Below are positions 1 to 7,060 of a stretch of 8,465 nt of DNA, one piece after another. The translations under genes were made by a program, and so were the position numbers. Within the stretch, counting starts at the first letter, position 1; each line of letters starts with the position of its first letter. The stretch comes from JANOXC01 sp031418215 (lineage in GTDB: Bacteria; Bacteroidota; Bacteroidia; AKYH767-A; OLB10): contig JANOXC010000039.1 of the NCBI GenBank assembly GCA_031418215.1, positions 1 to 8,465 on the forward strand, given 5' to 3'. A model generated the notes under the pieces. It was not told the origin of the DNA. It made no database searches and worked only from the letters and a program-made list of their open reading frames with translations.

Positions 1-1
1 A

Positions 2-928
2 ATTACTTTAAAAGTTACGGATATTGATGATGAAATTGTCGGTGTCATCTATGATGACTTTACTAAAGTCAAAAGCTTCTCAAATAGCTATACCAATAAG
101 CAATTTACTTTTTACAAAGGCTTTTTTAGTCGCTATTCAAAAAAGCATAATGTTCAAATGCCAAACCCATTTGAAGGGATACGGTTGCCATCGTCAACTT
201 CAGAACCAAAAGCAATATCACAAGATACTTACACTGCCTTACTAGATAGCATTACTCCAGAAAATGGAGTGCAGGAATTCAAATCCGGTAAGAAGAAAAG
301 CAAAAACCATTATAGACCCTGGCTCAAAGATGGAATAGAACTACTGCTGTTGACTGGCAGGCGCAGAGAAGAAGCAATAAATTTAAAATTCAATAACATT
401 ATCGAAGACGATTCAGGTAATGCCGTAATTAAAATTGAAGATTACAAGGTGAACAGGATTGCAAATCGAACGACCCCTCAAACAAAAAAATATATATACA
501 TCCCTGTCACAAGAAGTTTGAAAGAACTTTTGATTAACTTAAATTACGATCAATTAAAGGGAAGTGATCAATATATTTTAGCACCTGAAATTACCAACAA
601 AAGAAATCGTATCATGTGCGATGTGTTGACGAAAAGTTTTACGCATTATTATAAGTTACTTGGTTTACCTGATAAGTTAACCCTAAAGACCTTACGAAAA
701 ACTTACGTGACCGCAGCGCATCTTCACACCAAAGGTGAAGCAAAAGAAATAAGTCAACACGCAGGTTCTGCTGTTATTGAAAAACATTACCTCGATCAAT
801 CAGCCCTGGCTGTTGCAAAAGCTGCGCAAGGCTTTGAAGTATTTCCTAAAGAACAAACACGACAAGAAGAACTTTCTGTAATAAGAAGCGAACAAGAAAA
901 AACACAAAATAAAACTATCGAAAAATGA
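2..928 (+). CDS. Tyrosine recombinase (phage/ICE-type integrase), C-terminal part, 5' truncated by window edge
   Basis: The frame is open from the first codon of the window, so the ATG at 158 is internal and the real start lies upstream; 308 residues are visible. Numbering from position 2, residues 1-60 resemble the end of a core-binding domain (SYTNKQFTFYKGFFSRYSKK). Residues 70-270 are the catalytic domain: TGRRREE with the first catalytic Arg at about 121, a beta-hairpin Lys at about 162 (TPQTKKYIYIPV), KTLRKTY with the second Arg at 232, a His at 253 (QHAG) and the nucleophile Tyr at 263 (EKHYLD). The box II position usually held by His is Lys229. A charged tail follows the Tyr. Such enzymes cut and rejoin DNA at att sites through a covalent phosphotyrosine. 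The gene ends 143 bp from the 3' end of tRNA-Leu, which suggests it drives integration there. Family assignment is strong; the type of element (prophage, ICE or island) cannot be decided. Confidence 0.9.
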   Translation: MTLKVTDIDDEIVGVIYDDFTKVKSFSNSYTNKQFTFYKGFFSRYSKKHNVQMPNPFEGIRLPSSTSEPKAISQDTYTALLDSITPENGVQEFKSGKKKSKNHYRPWLKDGIELLLLTGRRREEAINLKFNNIIEDDSGNAVIKIEDYKVNRIANRTTPQTKKYIYIPVTRSLKELLINLNYDQLKGSDQYILAPEITNKRNRIMCDVLTKSFTHYYKLLGLPDKLTLKTLRKTYVTAAHLHTKGEAKEISQHAGSAVIEKHYLDQSALAVAKAAQGFEVFPKEQTRQEELSVIRSEQEKTQNKTIEK

Positions 929-968
929 AAAGTATTCTAAAAAGTGAGGTAAGAAATCGAAATTTCCG

Positions 969-997
969 CACTCCAAAACAACACTCCATCACACTCC
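969..997 (+). repeat. Three CACTCC direct repeats between integrase and tRNA-Leu
   Basis: CACTCC occurs at 969-974, 982-987 and 992-997, the last two within the longer word ACACTCC. The rest of the 929-1071 gap shows no convincing gene. Short iterated words between an integrase gene and its tRNA target can be arm-type binding sites for the recombinase, but spacing here is uneven (13 and 10 bp), so this role is only a suggestion. Confidence 0.3.
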
Positions 998-1071
998 GTG
1001 TGCTTATCGCACTTTATATTGAACAAATCAAATATGCTGTAAACGCTTGCCTGTCGCTGGTTTCAGCCTTG

Positions 1072-1156
1072 TACCCGGGGCGGGAATCGAACCCGCACGC
1101 CTGTTTAGAGCACAGGATTTTAAGTCCTGCGTGTCTACCAATTCCACCACCCGGGC
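1072..1156 (-). tRNA. tRNA-Leu (anticodon UAA)
   Basis: On the minus strand the 85-nt gene folds as a class II tRNA. The acceptor stem GCCCGGG pairs with CCCGGGT (with a first G-U pair, as in E. coli tRNA-Leu(UAA)), the D-arm is TGGTGGAATTGGTAGACA, and the anticodon stem is CAGGA/TCCTG around loop CTTAAAA. A long variable arm follows, then the T-arm GCGGGTTCGATTCCCGC. The anticodon TAA lies at 1120-1122. The discriminator is A, and the next genomic bases are CAA, so CCA is not encoded. The 3' end faces the integrase gene, making this gene the likely attachment site of the element on the left. It lies downstream of tRNA-Gly on the same strand and may be co-transcribed with it. Confidence 0.96.
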
Positions 1157-1164
1157 AGAAAAAT

Positions 1165-1227
1165 TTGGTCATTAGTCATTGGCCATTGAAGTGAGTTATT
1201 AACTAATGACAAATGACTAATGACCAA
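1165..1227. repeat. Perfect 16-bp inverted repeat between the two tRNA genes
   Basis: TTGGTCATTAGTCATT at 1165-1180 is exactly complementary to AATGACTAATGACCAA at 1212-1227, with a 31-nt loop. The loop holds another ACTAATGAC (1202-1210) and a small palindrome AGTTATTAACT (1194-1204), so the whole segment is built from repeated ATGAC/GTCAT words. On the minus strand the hairpin is followed by AAATTTTTC, so it could act as a weak terminator or processing signal between tRNA-Gly and tRNA-Leu. It may instead be one copy of a dispersed intergenic repeat; only a genome search would tell. Confidence 0.85.
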
Positions 1228-1232
1228 TTATC

Positions 1233-1308
1233 TGGAGCGAAAGACGAGTCTCGAACTCGCGACCTCAACCTTGGCAAGGTTGCGCTCTACCAACTGAGCT
1301 ACTTTCGC
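1233..1308 (-). tRNA. tRNA-Gly (anticodon GCC)
   Basis: On the minus strand a complete cloverleaf is visible. The acceptor stem GCGAAAG pairs with CTTTCGC, the D-arm is GCTCAGTTGGTAGAGC, the anticodon stem CAACC/GGTTG encloses loop TTGCCAA (GCC at 1273-1275), and the T-arm is CGAGTTCGAGACTCG. The discriminator is T and the CCA tail is encoded (1233-1235), unlike the neighbouring tRNA-Leu. It is transcribed from the right, probably from the promoter at 1356-1387. Confidence 0.96.
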
Positions 1309-1355
1309 TTAAAACTCTTAAATAATCCCTGGAAAGCCGAATTATTAGCGAGGGG

Positions 1356-1387
1356 CAAATATAATTGAAATTTGAAATCCAAAACAA
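1356..1387 (-). promoter_or_regulatory. Bacteroidota-type promoter for the tRNA genes
   Basis: On the minus strand TATATTTG (1356-1363) matches the Bacteroidota -7 consensus TAnnTTTG exactly. A TTG (1385-1387) lies 21 bp further upstream, within the 17-23 bp range known for the -33 element. It sits about 47 bp before tRNA-Gly and just after the mutS stop codon, so it most likely starts the tRNA-Gly transcript and possibly tRNA-Leu as well. Confidence 0.55.
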
Positions 1388-1391
1388 AAAA

Positions 1392-4043
1392 TTATGCCCC
1401 TTTCGAACTTTCTTTACTAATGAGTTTCTTTATCTCATTGAGCTTCAGCAGGGCTTCTACCGGAGTCAAGGTATTAATATCCGTGCTTAAAATTTCATCC
1501 CTCAACTGCTCCAATAATGGGTCATCCAACTGAAAGAAGCTGAGTTGCAAGTCATCCAGCTTTTCCTTGTGTTGCCCTGCTTTAATAAGTTCAGTACTGC
1601 TGTGGGCATTTTCAAGGGTATGTAATAATTTATCAGCCCTCCTTACAACCTGATCAGGCATGCCGGCAATCCTTGCAACGTGAATACCGAAACTGTGTTC
1701 ACTTCCACCAGGTACCAACTTCCGCAGAAACAATATCCTTGAGCCGCTTTCTTTAATGGCCACATTGTAATTTTTTATGCGGGGAAACTGTGCCGCCATT
1801 TCATTCAACTCATGGTAATGGGTTGCAAAAAGAGTGCGTGCCCTTGACTTTGGGTGCTCATGTAAATATTCTGCTATAGCCCATGCTATGGAAATTCCGT
1901 CATAGGTGGAAGTGCCCCTACCAATCTCATCCAGCAATAATAAACTCCGTGGTGAAAGATTATTCAGGATGCTGGCTGTTTCATTCATCTCCACCATAAA
2001 AGTGGATTCGCCTTGGGATATGTTATCCGATGCGCCTACCCTGGTAAAAATCTTATCCACCAAACCAATGGTAGCAGACTGTGCAGGAACAAAGCAACCG
2101 ATCTGTGCCATCAGTACAATTAATGCTGTCTGCCGCAACAATGCGGATTTACCCGCCATGTTAGGGCCGGTAATGATGATGATCTGTTGGTTTTCCTGAT
2201 CCAGGTAAACATCATTCGCAATGTATTCCTCTCCCTGTTGCATTTGTTGTTCCAACACAGGATGCCGTCCGTTCTTAATGTCAATAATGAAACTGTCATT
2301 TAAAACCGGCCGTGTGTAATTATACATGTTGGAAACAGCGCTGAATGATTGCAGGCAATCCAGTTTTGCCAAACAAACTGCATTCAATTGCAATGGCTCT
2401 ACCCATTCTGTAAGCTCCACTAATAAATCATTAAAAAGTTTATCTTCCAGCTGAAGTATCTTTTCCTCCGCTCCCAGAATTTTTTCCTCGTAATGCTTCA
2501 ACTCATCGGTGATATAGCGCTCAGCATTTGCCAGTGTTTGTTTACGCACCCATTCAGCCGGCACTTTGTGCTTATGCACATTGGTAACTTCTATATAATA
2601 ACCGAAAACATTGTTGTATGCAATCTTCAAGGAAGTAATACCGGTTTTCTGAATTTCTTCCTGTTGAATTTTCAGGAGATAATCTTTTCCTGAAAAAGAA
2701 ATTTCGCGTAATTCATCCAGCTCCGCAGAAACTCCTTTGCGTATCACACCACCTTTTGAAACCATTGCCGGTGGGTCATCTGTTAATGTTTTGCAAATCA
2801 CGTTGTGTAATGACTCACAAGGATTCAATTGCTCCCCAATGATTTTTAATTGCGGATTTCCACTTGCAAAACTTTGTTTTTGCTGTAAGGGAATGGCTTC
2901 CAAAGCACGCCTCAATTGAATTATTTCCCGAGGATTGGTTTTACGGATGGCAATTCGTGAAGTGATACGCTCAAGATCACCGATGGTACGCAACCTATTT
3001 ACCAACTCTAAACTAAATGCATCTTGTTTGGAAAGAAAGTCAACAACCTGCAGTCGCTCTTCAATTAATTTTAAATCTTTTAATGGTAAAAGCAACCAGC
3101 GCCGGAGCATTCGTGCTCCCATGGGTGTGGCTGTTTTATCCAGTACATCCAATAATGTTTTTGCTTTTTCATTGGAAGAATTCACCAGTTCTAAATTACG
3201 AATGGTGAATTTATCAAGCCATACATATTGCTCTTCCTCCACTCTTGCAATACGTTTCAATTGTACCTGTCCCGACTGCTGCGTTTGTTGGAGATAATGC
3301 ATTACAGCCCCTGCAGCAATCACTGCAACAGGCAAATCTTCAATGCCAAATCCTTTTAATGAATTAACAGCAAAGTGCTTTAGCAATACATCCTTTGAAT
3401 AATCTTCTGAAAAAATCCAGTCATCCAAAGTGTAGGTGTAAAATTTCTGCCCATACTGTTGTTCAAATATTTTCAGCAGTGACCGCGACACCAATATTTC
3501 GCTCGGGCTGAATCCTTGCATCACTTTGTCTATATATATACGACTGCCTTGTGCCACCAGGAATTCACCGGTACTTACATCGGCCATGGCAATTCCATAT
3601 ACATCACCACTATTATAGATAGCCGACAAAAAATTATTGGAACGGTGATCCAGAATTTTATCGCTGAATGCCACACCGGGAGTCACCACTTCTGTAACAC
3701 CGCGTTTCACAATATTTTTGGTGAGCTTCGGATCCTCCAACTGATCACAGATGGCCACACGCATACCGGCACGCACTAACTTGGGTAAATAAGTATCAAG
3801 AGAATGATAAGGAAAGCCTGCCAGATCCATTTCTGATGCCGAACCACTGCCCCGCTTGGTCAATACAATGCCTAATATTCGGGAGGCTTTGATGGCATCC
3901 TCATTAAAAGTCTCATAAAAGTCTCCTATACGGAACAATAATAAGGCATCAGGATATTTCGCCTTGATAGCATTGTACTGCACCATCAAAGGGGTTTCTT
4001 CCCTGGACTTCTTTACCGGACCTGCTTTTACCTCGCTGCTCAT
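1392..4043 (-). CDS. mutS: DNA mismatch repair protein MutS
   Basis: This 883-residue ATPase recognises mispaired bases after replication and recruits the rest of the mismatch repair machinery. The N-terminal mismatch-binding domain has the DFYETF motif, with the mismatch-wedging Phe42 and Glu44. Connector, lever and clamp regions span roughly 135-580. The ATPase domain has Walker A GPNMAGKS (626-633), the GESTFMVEM signature region (678-686), Walker B LLLLDEIGRG (Asp705, Glu706) and the ATHYHEL switch (His742). The tail carries QLSFF (833-837), the same beta-clamp-binding motif reported in Bacillus subtilis MutS, and a C-terminal LTPVEALLKLNEIKKL segment typical of the family. An in-frame stop at 4065-4067, eight codons upstream, limits the start to this ATG or downstream. 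No Shine-Dalgarno is visible. The length is normal and the gene looks intact. It is divergent from the RNA methyltransferase gene. Confidence 0.98.
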   Translation of the reverse strand: MSSEVKAGPVKKSREETPLMVQYNAIKAKYPDALLLFRIGDFYETFNEDAIKASRILGIVLTKRGSGSASEMDLAGFPYHSLDTYLPKLVRAGMRVAICDQLEDPKLTKNIVKRGVTEVVTPGVAFSDKILDHRSNNFLSAIYNSGDVYGIAMADVSTGEFLVAQGSRIYIDKVMQGFSPSEILVSRSLLKIFEQQYGQKFYTYTLDDWIFSEDYSKDVLLKHFAVNSLKGFGIEDLPVAVIAAGAVMHYLQQTQQSGQVQLKRIARVEEEQYVWLDKFTIRNLELVNSSNEKAKTLLDVLDKTATPMGARMLRRWLLLPLKDLKLIEERLQVVDFLSKQDAFSLELVNRLRTIGDLERITSRIAIRKTNPREIIQLRRALEAIPLQQKQSFASGNPQLKIIGEQLNPCESLHNVICKTLTDDPPAMVSKGGVIRKGVSAELDELREISFSGKDYLLKIQQEEIQKTGITSLKIAYNNVFGYYIEVTNVHKHKVPAEWVRKQTLANAERYITDELKHYEEKILGAEEKILQLEDKLFNDLLVELTEWVEPLQLNAVCLAKLDCLQSFSAVSNMYNYTRPVLNDSFIIDIKNGRHPVLEQQMQQGEEYIANDVYLDQENQQIIIITGPNMAGKSALLRQTALIVLMAQIGCFVPAQSATIGLVDKIFTRVGASDNISQGESTFMVEMNETASILNNLSPRSLLLLDEIGRGTSTYDGISIAWAIAEYLHEHPKSRARTLFATHYHELNEMAAQFPRIKNYNVAIKESGSRILFLRKLVPGGSEHSFGIHVARIAGMPDQVVRRADKLLHTLENAHSSTELIKAGQHKEKLDDLQLSFFQLDDPLLEQLRDEILSTDINTLTPVEALLKLNEIKKLISKESSKGA

Positions 4044-4051
4044 TACATTTG
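4044..4051 (+). promoter_or_regulatory. Putative -7 box for the RNA methyltransferase gene
   Basis: TACATTTG matches TAnnTTTG exactly and ends 20 bp before the ATG at 4072, giving an expected leader of about 15 nt. No TTG was found at the -33 distance, so support comes from the -7 box and its placement only. Confidence 0.45.
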
Positions 4052-4059
4052 CGAAAGTA
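4052..4059 (-). promoter_or_regulatory. Putative -7 box for mutS
   Basis: On the minus strand TACTTTCG matches TAnnTTTG except for one base and ends 8 bp before the mutS ATG. A TTG at 4075-4077 lies 15 bp upstream, slightly short of the usual spacing. If it is used, the mutS transcript would begin only a few bases before the start codon (near-leaderless). The box directly abuts the plus-strand box at 4044-4051. Confidence 0.35.
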
Positions 4060-4071
4060 AAAACTTAGCCG

Positions 4072-4602
4072 ATGCAAAAGCTGCGTAATGATGAACTGGG
4101 TCGATTATCTGTAGAGGAATTCAAGAATAGTGAAAAACTTTCCATTTATATTGTGTTAGATAATGTTCGAAGCGCCATTAATGTGGGAAGTATTTTCCGC
4201 TCTGCTGATGCTTTTCGAATTAAGGGCATTTATTGTTGCGGCATCACACCTGTCCCTCCTCACCGAGACCTGCTAAAAAGTGCGCTTGGTGCCTCTGAAA
4301 CAGTTGAGTGGTACTATTATGAGGATACATTAGCCTGTATCAATGAATTAAAACAGCAAAATTTCAGCATAGCAGCAATAGAACAAACGGTAAATAGTAT
4401 TCCATTACAAAATCTTGAAGTAGATTTCAAGAGGCCGTTGGCACTGGTTTTTGGTCATGAAATGGAAGGTGTTAGTCAGGCGGTAATTAACCATTGCGAT
4501 TTCTCAGTAGAAATACCGCAGACCGGAACCAAACATTCGCTAAACATTGCTGTTTGTGCCGGGATTGTGCTTTGGGAAGTTTTTAGGAAATCAATCCGGT
4601 AA
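4072..4602 (+). CDS. SpoU/TrmH-family RNA 2'-O-methyltransferase
   Basis: This 176-residue protein is a single SPOUT (trefoil-knot) domain that would transfer methyl from S-adenosylmethionine to a ribose 2'-OH in tRNA or rRNA. All three family motifs are present: motif 1 LDNVRSAINVGSIFRSAD (29-46, with the conserved Asn and Arg43), motif 2 LVFGHEMEGVS (125-135) and motif 3 IPQTGTKHSLNIAVCAGI (148-165). Motif 2 has His-Glu-Met where most relatives have Asn-Glu. The protein lacks the N-terminal substrate-binding extension of RlmB-like members, so a short TrmH-type enzyme is likely, but the target nucleotide cannot be read from the sequence. A TAG at 4066-4068, in frame two codons before the ATG, fixes the start as no earlier. 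It is divergent from mutS. Confidence 0.93.
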   Translation: MQKLRNDELGRLSVEEFKNSEKLSIYIVLDNVRSAINVGSIFRSADAFRIKGIYCCGITPVPPHRDLLKSALGASETVEWYYYEDTLACINELKQQNFSIAAIEQTVNSIPLQNLEVDFKRPLALVFGHEMEGVSQAVINHCDFSVEIPQTGTKHSLNIAVCAGIVLWEVFRKSIR

Positions 4603-4693
4603 TAATTAAAGCGTATAAAAAACCATATTAAGCCTTAAGTCGTGAATATGCTTTTATTCGTCGAAAGAATTATTCATTCAACATCTATTTACC

Positions 4694-4701
4694 TAGTTTC
4701 G
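4694..4701 (+). promoter_or_regulatory. Weak candidate -7 box for the M49 peptidase gene
   Basis: TAGTTTCG differs from TAnnTTTG at one position and lies 23 bp before the ATG at 4725. No TTG is seen at the expected upstream distance. The rest of the 4603-4724 gap holds only an AT-rich 6-bp stem (CATATT 4624-4629 / AATATG 4645-4650) followed by CTTTTATT, which may be a weak terminator for the methyltransferase gene. Confidence 0.25.
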
Positions 4702-4724
4702 CCCATCTAAAAAAAATAAAATCT

Positions 4725-6797
4725 ATGTATAAAATCAATCTGACAGTAACCGGTATTTGCCTGTTGCTTCTCGCAACGATTTCCTGTAATAACGCTAAAC
4801 AGGAAAATGTTAGTGAAACACAAGACACTGTAAAAAAAGAATTTAATTTTATCGCCGACAGGTTTGCCGATATACAGGTATTGCGCTACCAGGTCACCGG
4901 ATTTGATGAATTACCGCTACAGCAAAAACAACTGGCCTATTGCTTATGGAATGCAGGTTTAAGCGGTCGTGATATTTTTTATGATCAGAAAAACAAAAAC
5001 AACCTCCGTATCCGTAAGACTTTAGAATGTATTCTGGAAACTTATAAAGGTGATAAATCAACTGATGATTATAAGAAGTTTGAAACCTATTGTAAACGGT
5101 TTTTCTTTTCGAATGGTGTACATCATCACTATGGGGCTGTAAAATTTGTACCTGAGTGCAGCTTCGATTATTTCAAAGAATTGACTGCTAACAGTAATCA
5201 GTCCAAACTTCCTCTAGATGGAATGAAAATGGAAGACTATCTAAGCCTGATGCAAAAAGCTGTTTTTGATCCTAATGCTGACAGAAAAGTAACGGATTTA
5301 TCTGGTGGGATTGATAATGTGAAATCCTCAGCAAATAATTATTATGAAGGGGTTATGCAAAAGGAGGCAGAAGATTTCTATGACAAGATGGAAAAGGCTC
5401 ACCCGGGCGATAAATCACCATTCGGTTTGAATGCCAAATTGGTAAAAGAAAATGGCAAGATTGTAGAAAAAGTTTGGAAATCAGGCGGCATGTATGGTTC
5501 TGCAATCGACAAGATTATTTACTGGTTGCAGAAAGCAACTACAGTAACCGAAAATGAAACACAAAAACAAACACTGGAGAAATTGATTCAGTTTTATCAG
5601 ACAGGTGATCCAAAGTTATTCGATGACTATTCTATTTCATGGGTAAGCGATACCGCTTCACGTTTAGATGCTGTGATAGGATTTATTGAAAATTATATGG
5701 ATGCCATTGGAAAAAGAGGAAGTTACGAATCAGTAGTTTCTATGAAAGATATGGAAGCCACAAAATTGATCGCCACTATTTCAAAAGATGCACAGTGGTT
5801 TGAAGATCACTCACCAATCATGGATAATCACAAGAAGAAAAATGTGAAAGGGATTTCCGCAAAAGTAATTACAGTGATTGGCGAAGTTGGTGAGGCAGCA
5901 CCCAATACGCCTATCGGTATTAACCTTCCCAACAATGAGTGGATTCGTGAAACACATGGATCAAAGTCTGTGTCATTGGGAAATATAGTAGCTGCTTACA
6001 ATTATGCCCGTGCCAAGAGCCCGATGATCGATGAGTTTGGTCACAGTGATGAAATGAAAAAACGTTACCGTCAATATGCATCACTCTCCGGTGAATTGCA
6101 TACTGATATGCATGAAGTAATCGGACATGCTTCCGGTCAAACCAATCCCGGTGTTGCGCCTTCCGATAAAACATTAAAAAATTATGCAAGCACTTTAGAA
6201 GAAGCCCGTGCTGATCTTGTTGGCTTGTATTACATCATGGATCAGAAATTGGTTGATATAGGTGTTTCCCCTTCATTGGAGGTGGGAAAAGCACAATATG
6301 ACTATTATATTATGAATGGTATGATGACACAATTGTATCGTTTGGAACCCGGAAACAATATTGAAGAAGCACACATGCGTAACCGCCAGTTAGTTGCTTC
6401 CTGGGCTTTTGAAAAAGGTGCAAAGGATAAAGTTATTGAGCGTGTGGTACGTGATGGAAAAACATATTTCGTGATTAACGATTATGACAAACTGCGTACT
6501 TTATTTGGACAGTTACTTCGCGAAATACAACGCCTCAAATCAGAAGGCGATTTTAATGCAGGAAAAAATCTTGTAGAAAATTATGGCGTTAAAGCTGACC
6601 AGGCTTTGTTATTAGAAGTACATAAGCGTTATGAGAAACTCGACATAGCACCTTATATGGGTTTCATACAACCGATATTGGTTCCTGTAATGGATGGAGA
6701 AAACATCACAGATGTAAAAATTGAATATCCTGAAAGCTTCCTGCAGCAAATGCTTGATTTTGGAAAAAACTACTCCTTCTTACCGGTTGTAAATTAA
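4725..6797 (+). CDS. Dipeptidyl-peptidase III family (M49) zinc peptidase, predicted lipoprotein
   Basis: This 690-residue protein matches M49 enzymes, which release dipeptides from the N-terminus of short peptides. The zinc motif HEVIGH is at 463-468 (family form HExxGH): His463 and His468 are ligands and Glu464 the catalytic base. The second motif EEARAD (492-497) supplies the third ligand, Glu493. The segment around it, HTDMHEVIGHASG, is characteristic. The length agrees with bacterial DPP III (about 675 residues). The N-terminus is a hydrophobic signal, MYKINLTVTGICLLLLATISC, with a lipobox-like TISC, then a polar NNAKQEN linker, so the mature protein is probably anchored through Cys21 in the envelope, facing the periplasm or exterior. 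The -3 residue is Thr rather than the preferred Leu, so lipidation is likely but not certain. No Shine-Dalgarno is visible, as is usual in this phylum. A strong terminator 20 bp after the stop suggests it is transcribed alone. Confidence 0.94.
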   Translation: MYKINLTVTGICLLLLATISCNNAKQENVSETQDTVKKEFNFIADRFADIQVLRYQVTGFDELPLQQKQLAYCLWNAGLSGRDIFYDQKNKNNLRIRKTLECILETYKGDKSTDDYKKFETYCKRFFFSNGVHHHYGAVKFVPECSFDYFKELTANSNQSKLPLDGMKMEDYLSLMQKAVFDPNADRKVTDLSGGIDNVKSSANNYYEGVMQKEAEDFYDKMEKAHPGDKSPFGLNAKLVKENGKIVEKVWKSGGMYGSAIDKIIYWLQKATTVTENETQKQTLEKLIQFYQTGDPKLFDDYSISWVSDTASRLDAVIGFIENYMDAIGKRGSYESVVSMKDMEATKLIATISKDAQWFEDHSPIMDNHKKKNVKGISAKVITVIGEVGEAAPNTPIGINLPNNEWIRETHGSKSVSLGNIVAAYNYARAKSPMIDEFGHSDEMKKRYRQYASLSGELHTDMHEVIGHASGQTNPGVAPSDKTLKNYASTLEEARADLVGLYYIMDQKLVDIGVSPSLEVGKAQYDYYIMNGMMTQLYRLEPGNNIEEAHMRNRQLVASWAFEKGAKDKVIERVVRDGKTYFVINDYDKLRTLFGQLLREIQRLKSEGDFNAGKNLVENYGVKADQALLLEVHKRYEKLDIAPYMGFIQPILVPVMDGENITDVKIEYPESFLQQMLDFGKNYSFLPVVN

Positions 6798-6817
6798 ACA
6801 GATTAAATAATATTTTG

Positions 6818-6848
6818 AAAGCGGATGAAGTGATTCATCCGCTTTTTT
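6818..6848 (+). terminator. Intrinsic terminator of the M49 peptidase gene
   Basis: A perfect 12-bp stem, AAAGCGGATGAA (6818-6829) and TTCATCCGCTTT (6834-6845), encloses a GTGA loop and runs into a T tract (6843-6848). It starts 20 bp after the stop codon at 6797. Confidence 0.93.
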
Positions 6849-6892
6849 GTTAGTACCGCTTATCATCCAAAGCGACAGCGAAGCAATAGAAG

Positions 6893-7060
6893 ATGGTCGG
6901 AGAAAAAACCAAAGTCATTCAGCAGGAAACTATTCACATCGAAGTACAGAAAGTGAGAAGCCCACAGAAAGGCGGTCAAGGTATTGAAGTAAAAAATATT
7001 TCTATTCGTTACCCTGAATTAACACCTGAAATAAATTTCTTTTTTTTGGGTGCTATATGA
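6893..7060 (+). CDS. Doubtful 55-residue ORF overlapping repeat copy A
   Basis: An ATG at 6893 opens 55 codons (MVGEKTKVIQQETIHIEV... to ...FFFLGAI) and stops at 7058-7060, inside the right inverted repeat of copy A. There is no recognisable domain, signal or ribosome binding site, and it lies downstream of a strong terminator without an obvious promoter. The corresponding frame in copy B is broken by a deleted base and stops. A point in favour of past coding is that, over the segment ISIRYPE-TPEINF, four of five differences between the copies are synonymous third-position changes. It may be a relic of a coding sequence inside the element, or chance. Confidence 0.2.
   Translation: MVGEKTKVIQQETIHIEVQKVRSPQKGGQGIEVKNISIRYPELTPEINFFFLGAI

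Noticed and set aside
24..245. A 73-codon plus-strand ORF at the left edge
   Set aside because: It lies in another frame of the integrase coding sequence, which is open from the window edge and has clear family similarity.
925..1194. An 89-codon plus-strand ORF overlapping the integrase stop
   Set aside because: It runs antisense through tRNA-Leu; its YPGRESNPHACLEHRILSP segment is the familiar false translation of a tRNA gene.
1351..1401. AGGGGCA/TGCCCCT inverted repeat as a mutS terminator
   Set aside because: The 7-bp arms are 37 nt apart, one arm is inside mutS, and no T tract follows on the minus strand; a tRNA promoter fits the gap better.
1906..3779. Several plus-strand ORFs of 60-120 codons
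   Set aside because: All are antisense to mutS, overlap each other in places, and show no domain or start signal.
5920..6189. An 89-codon minus-strand ORF
   Set aside because: It is antisense to the zinc-binding region of the M49 peptidase and has no features of its own.
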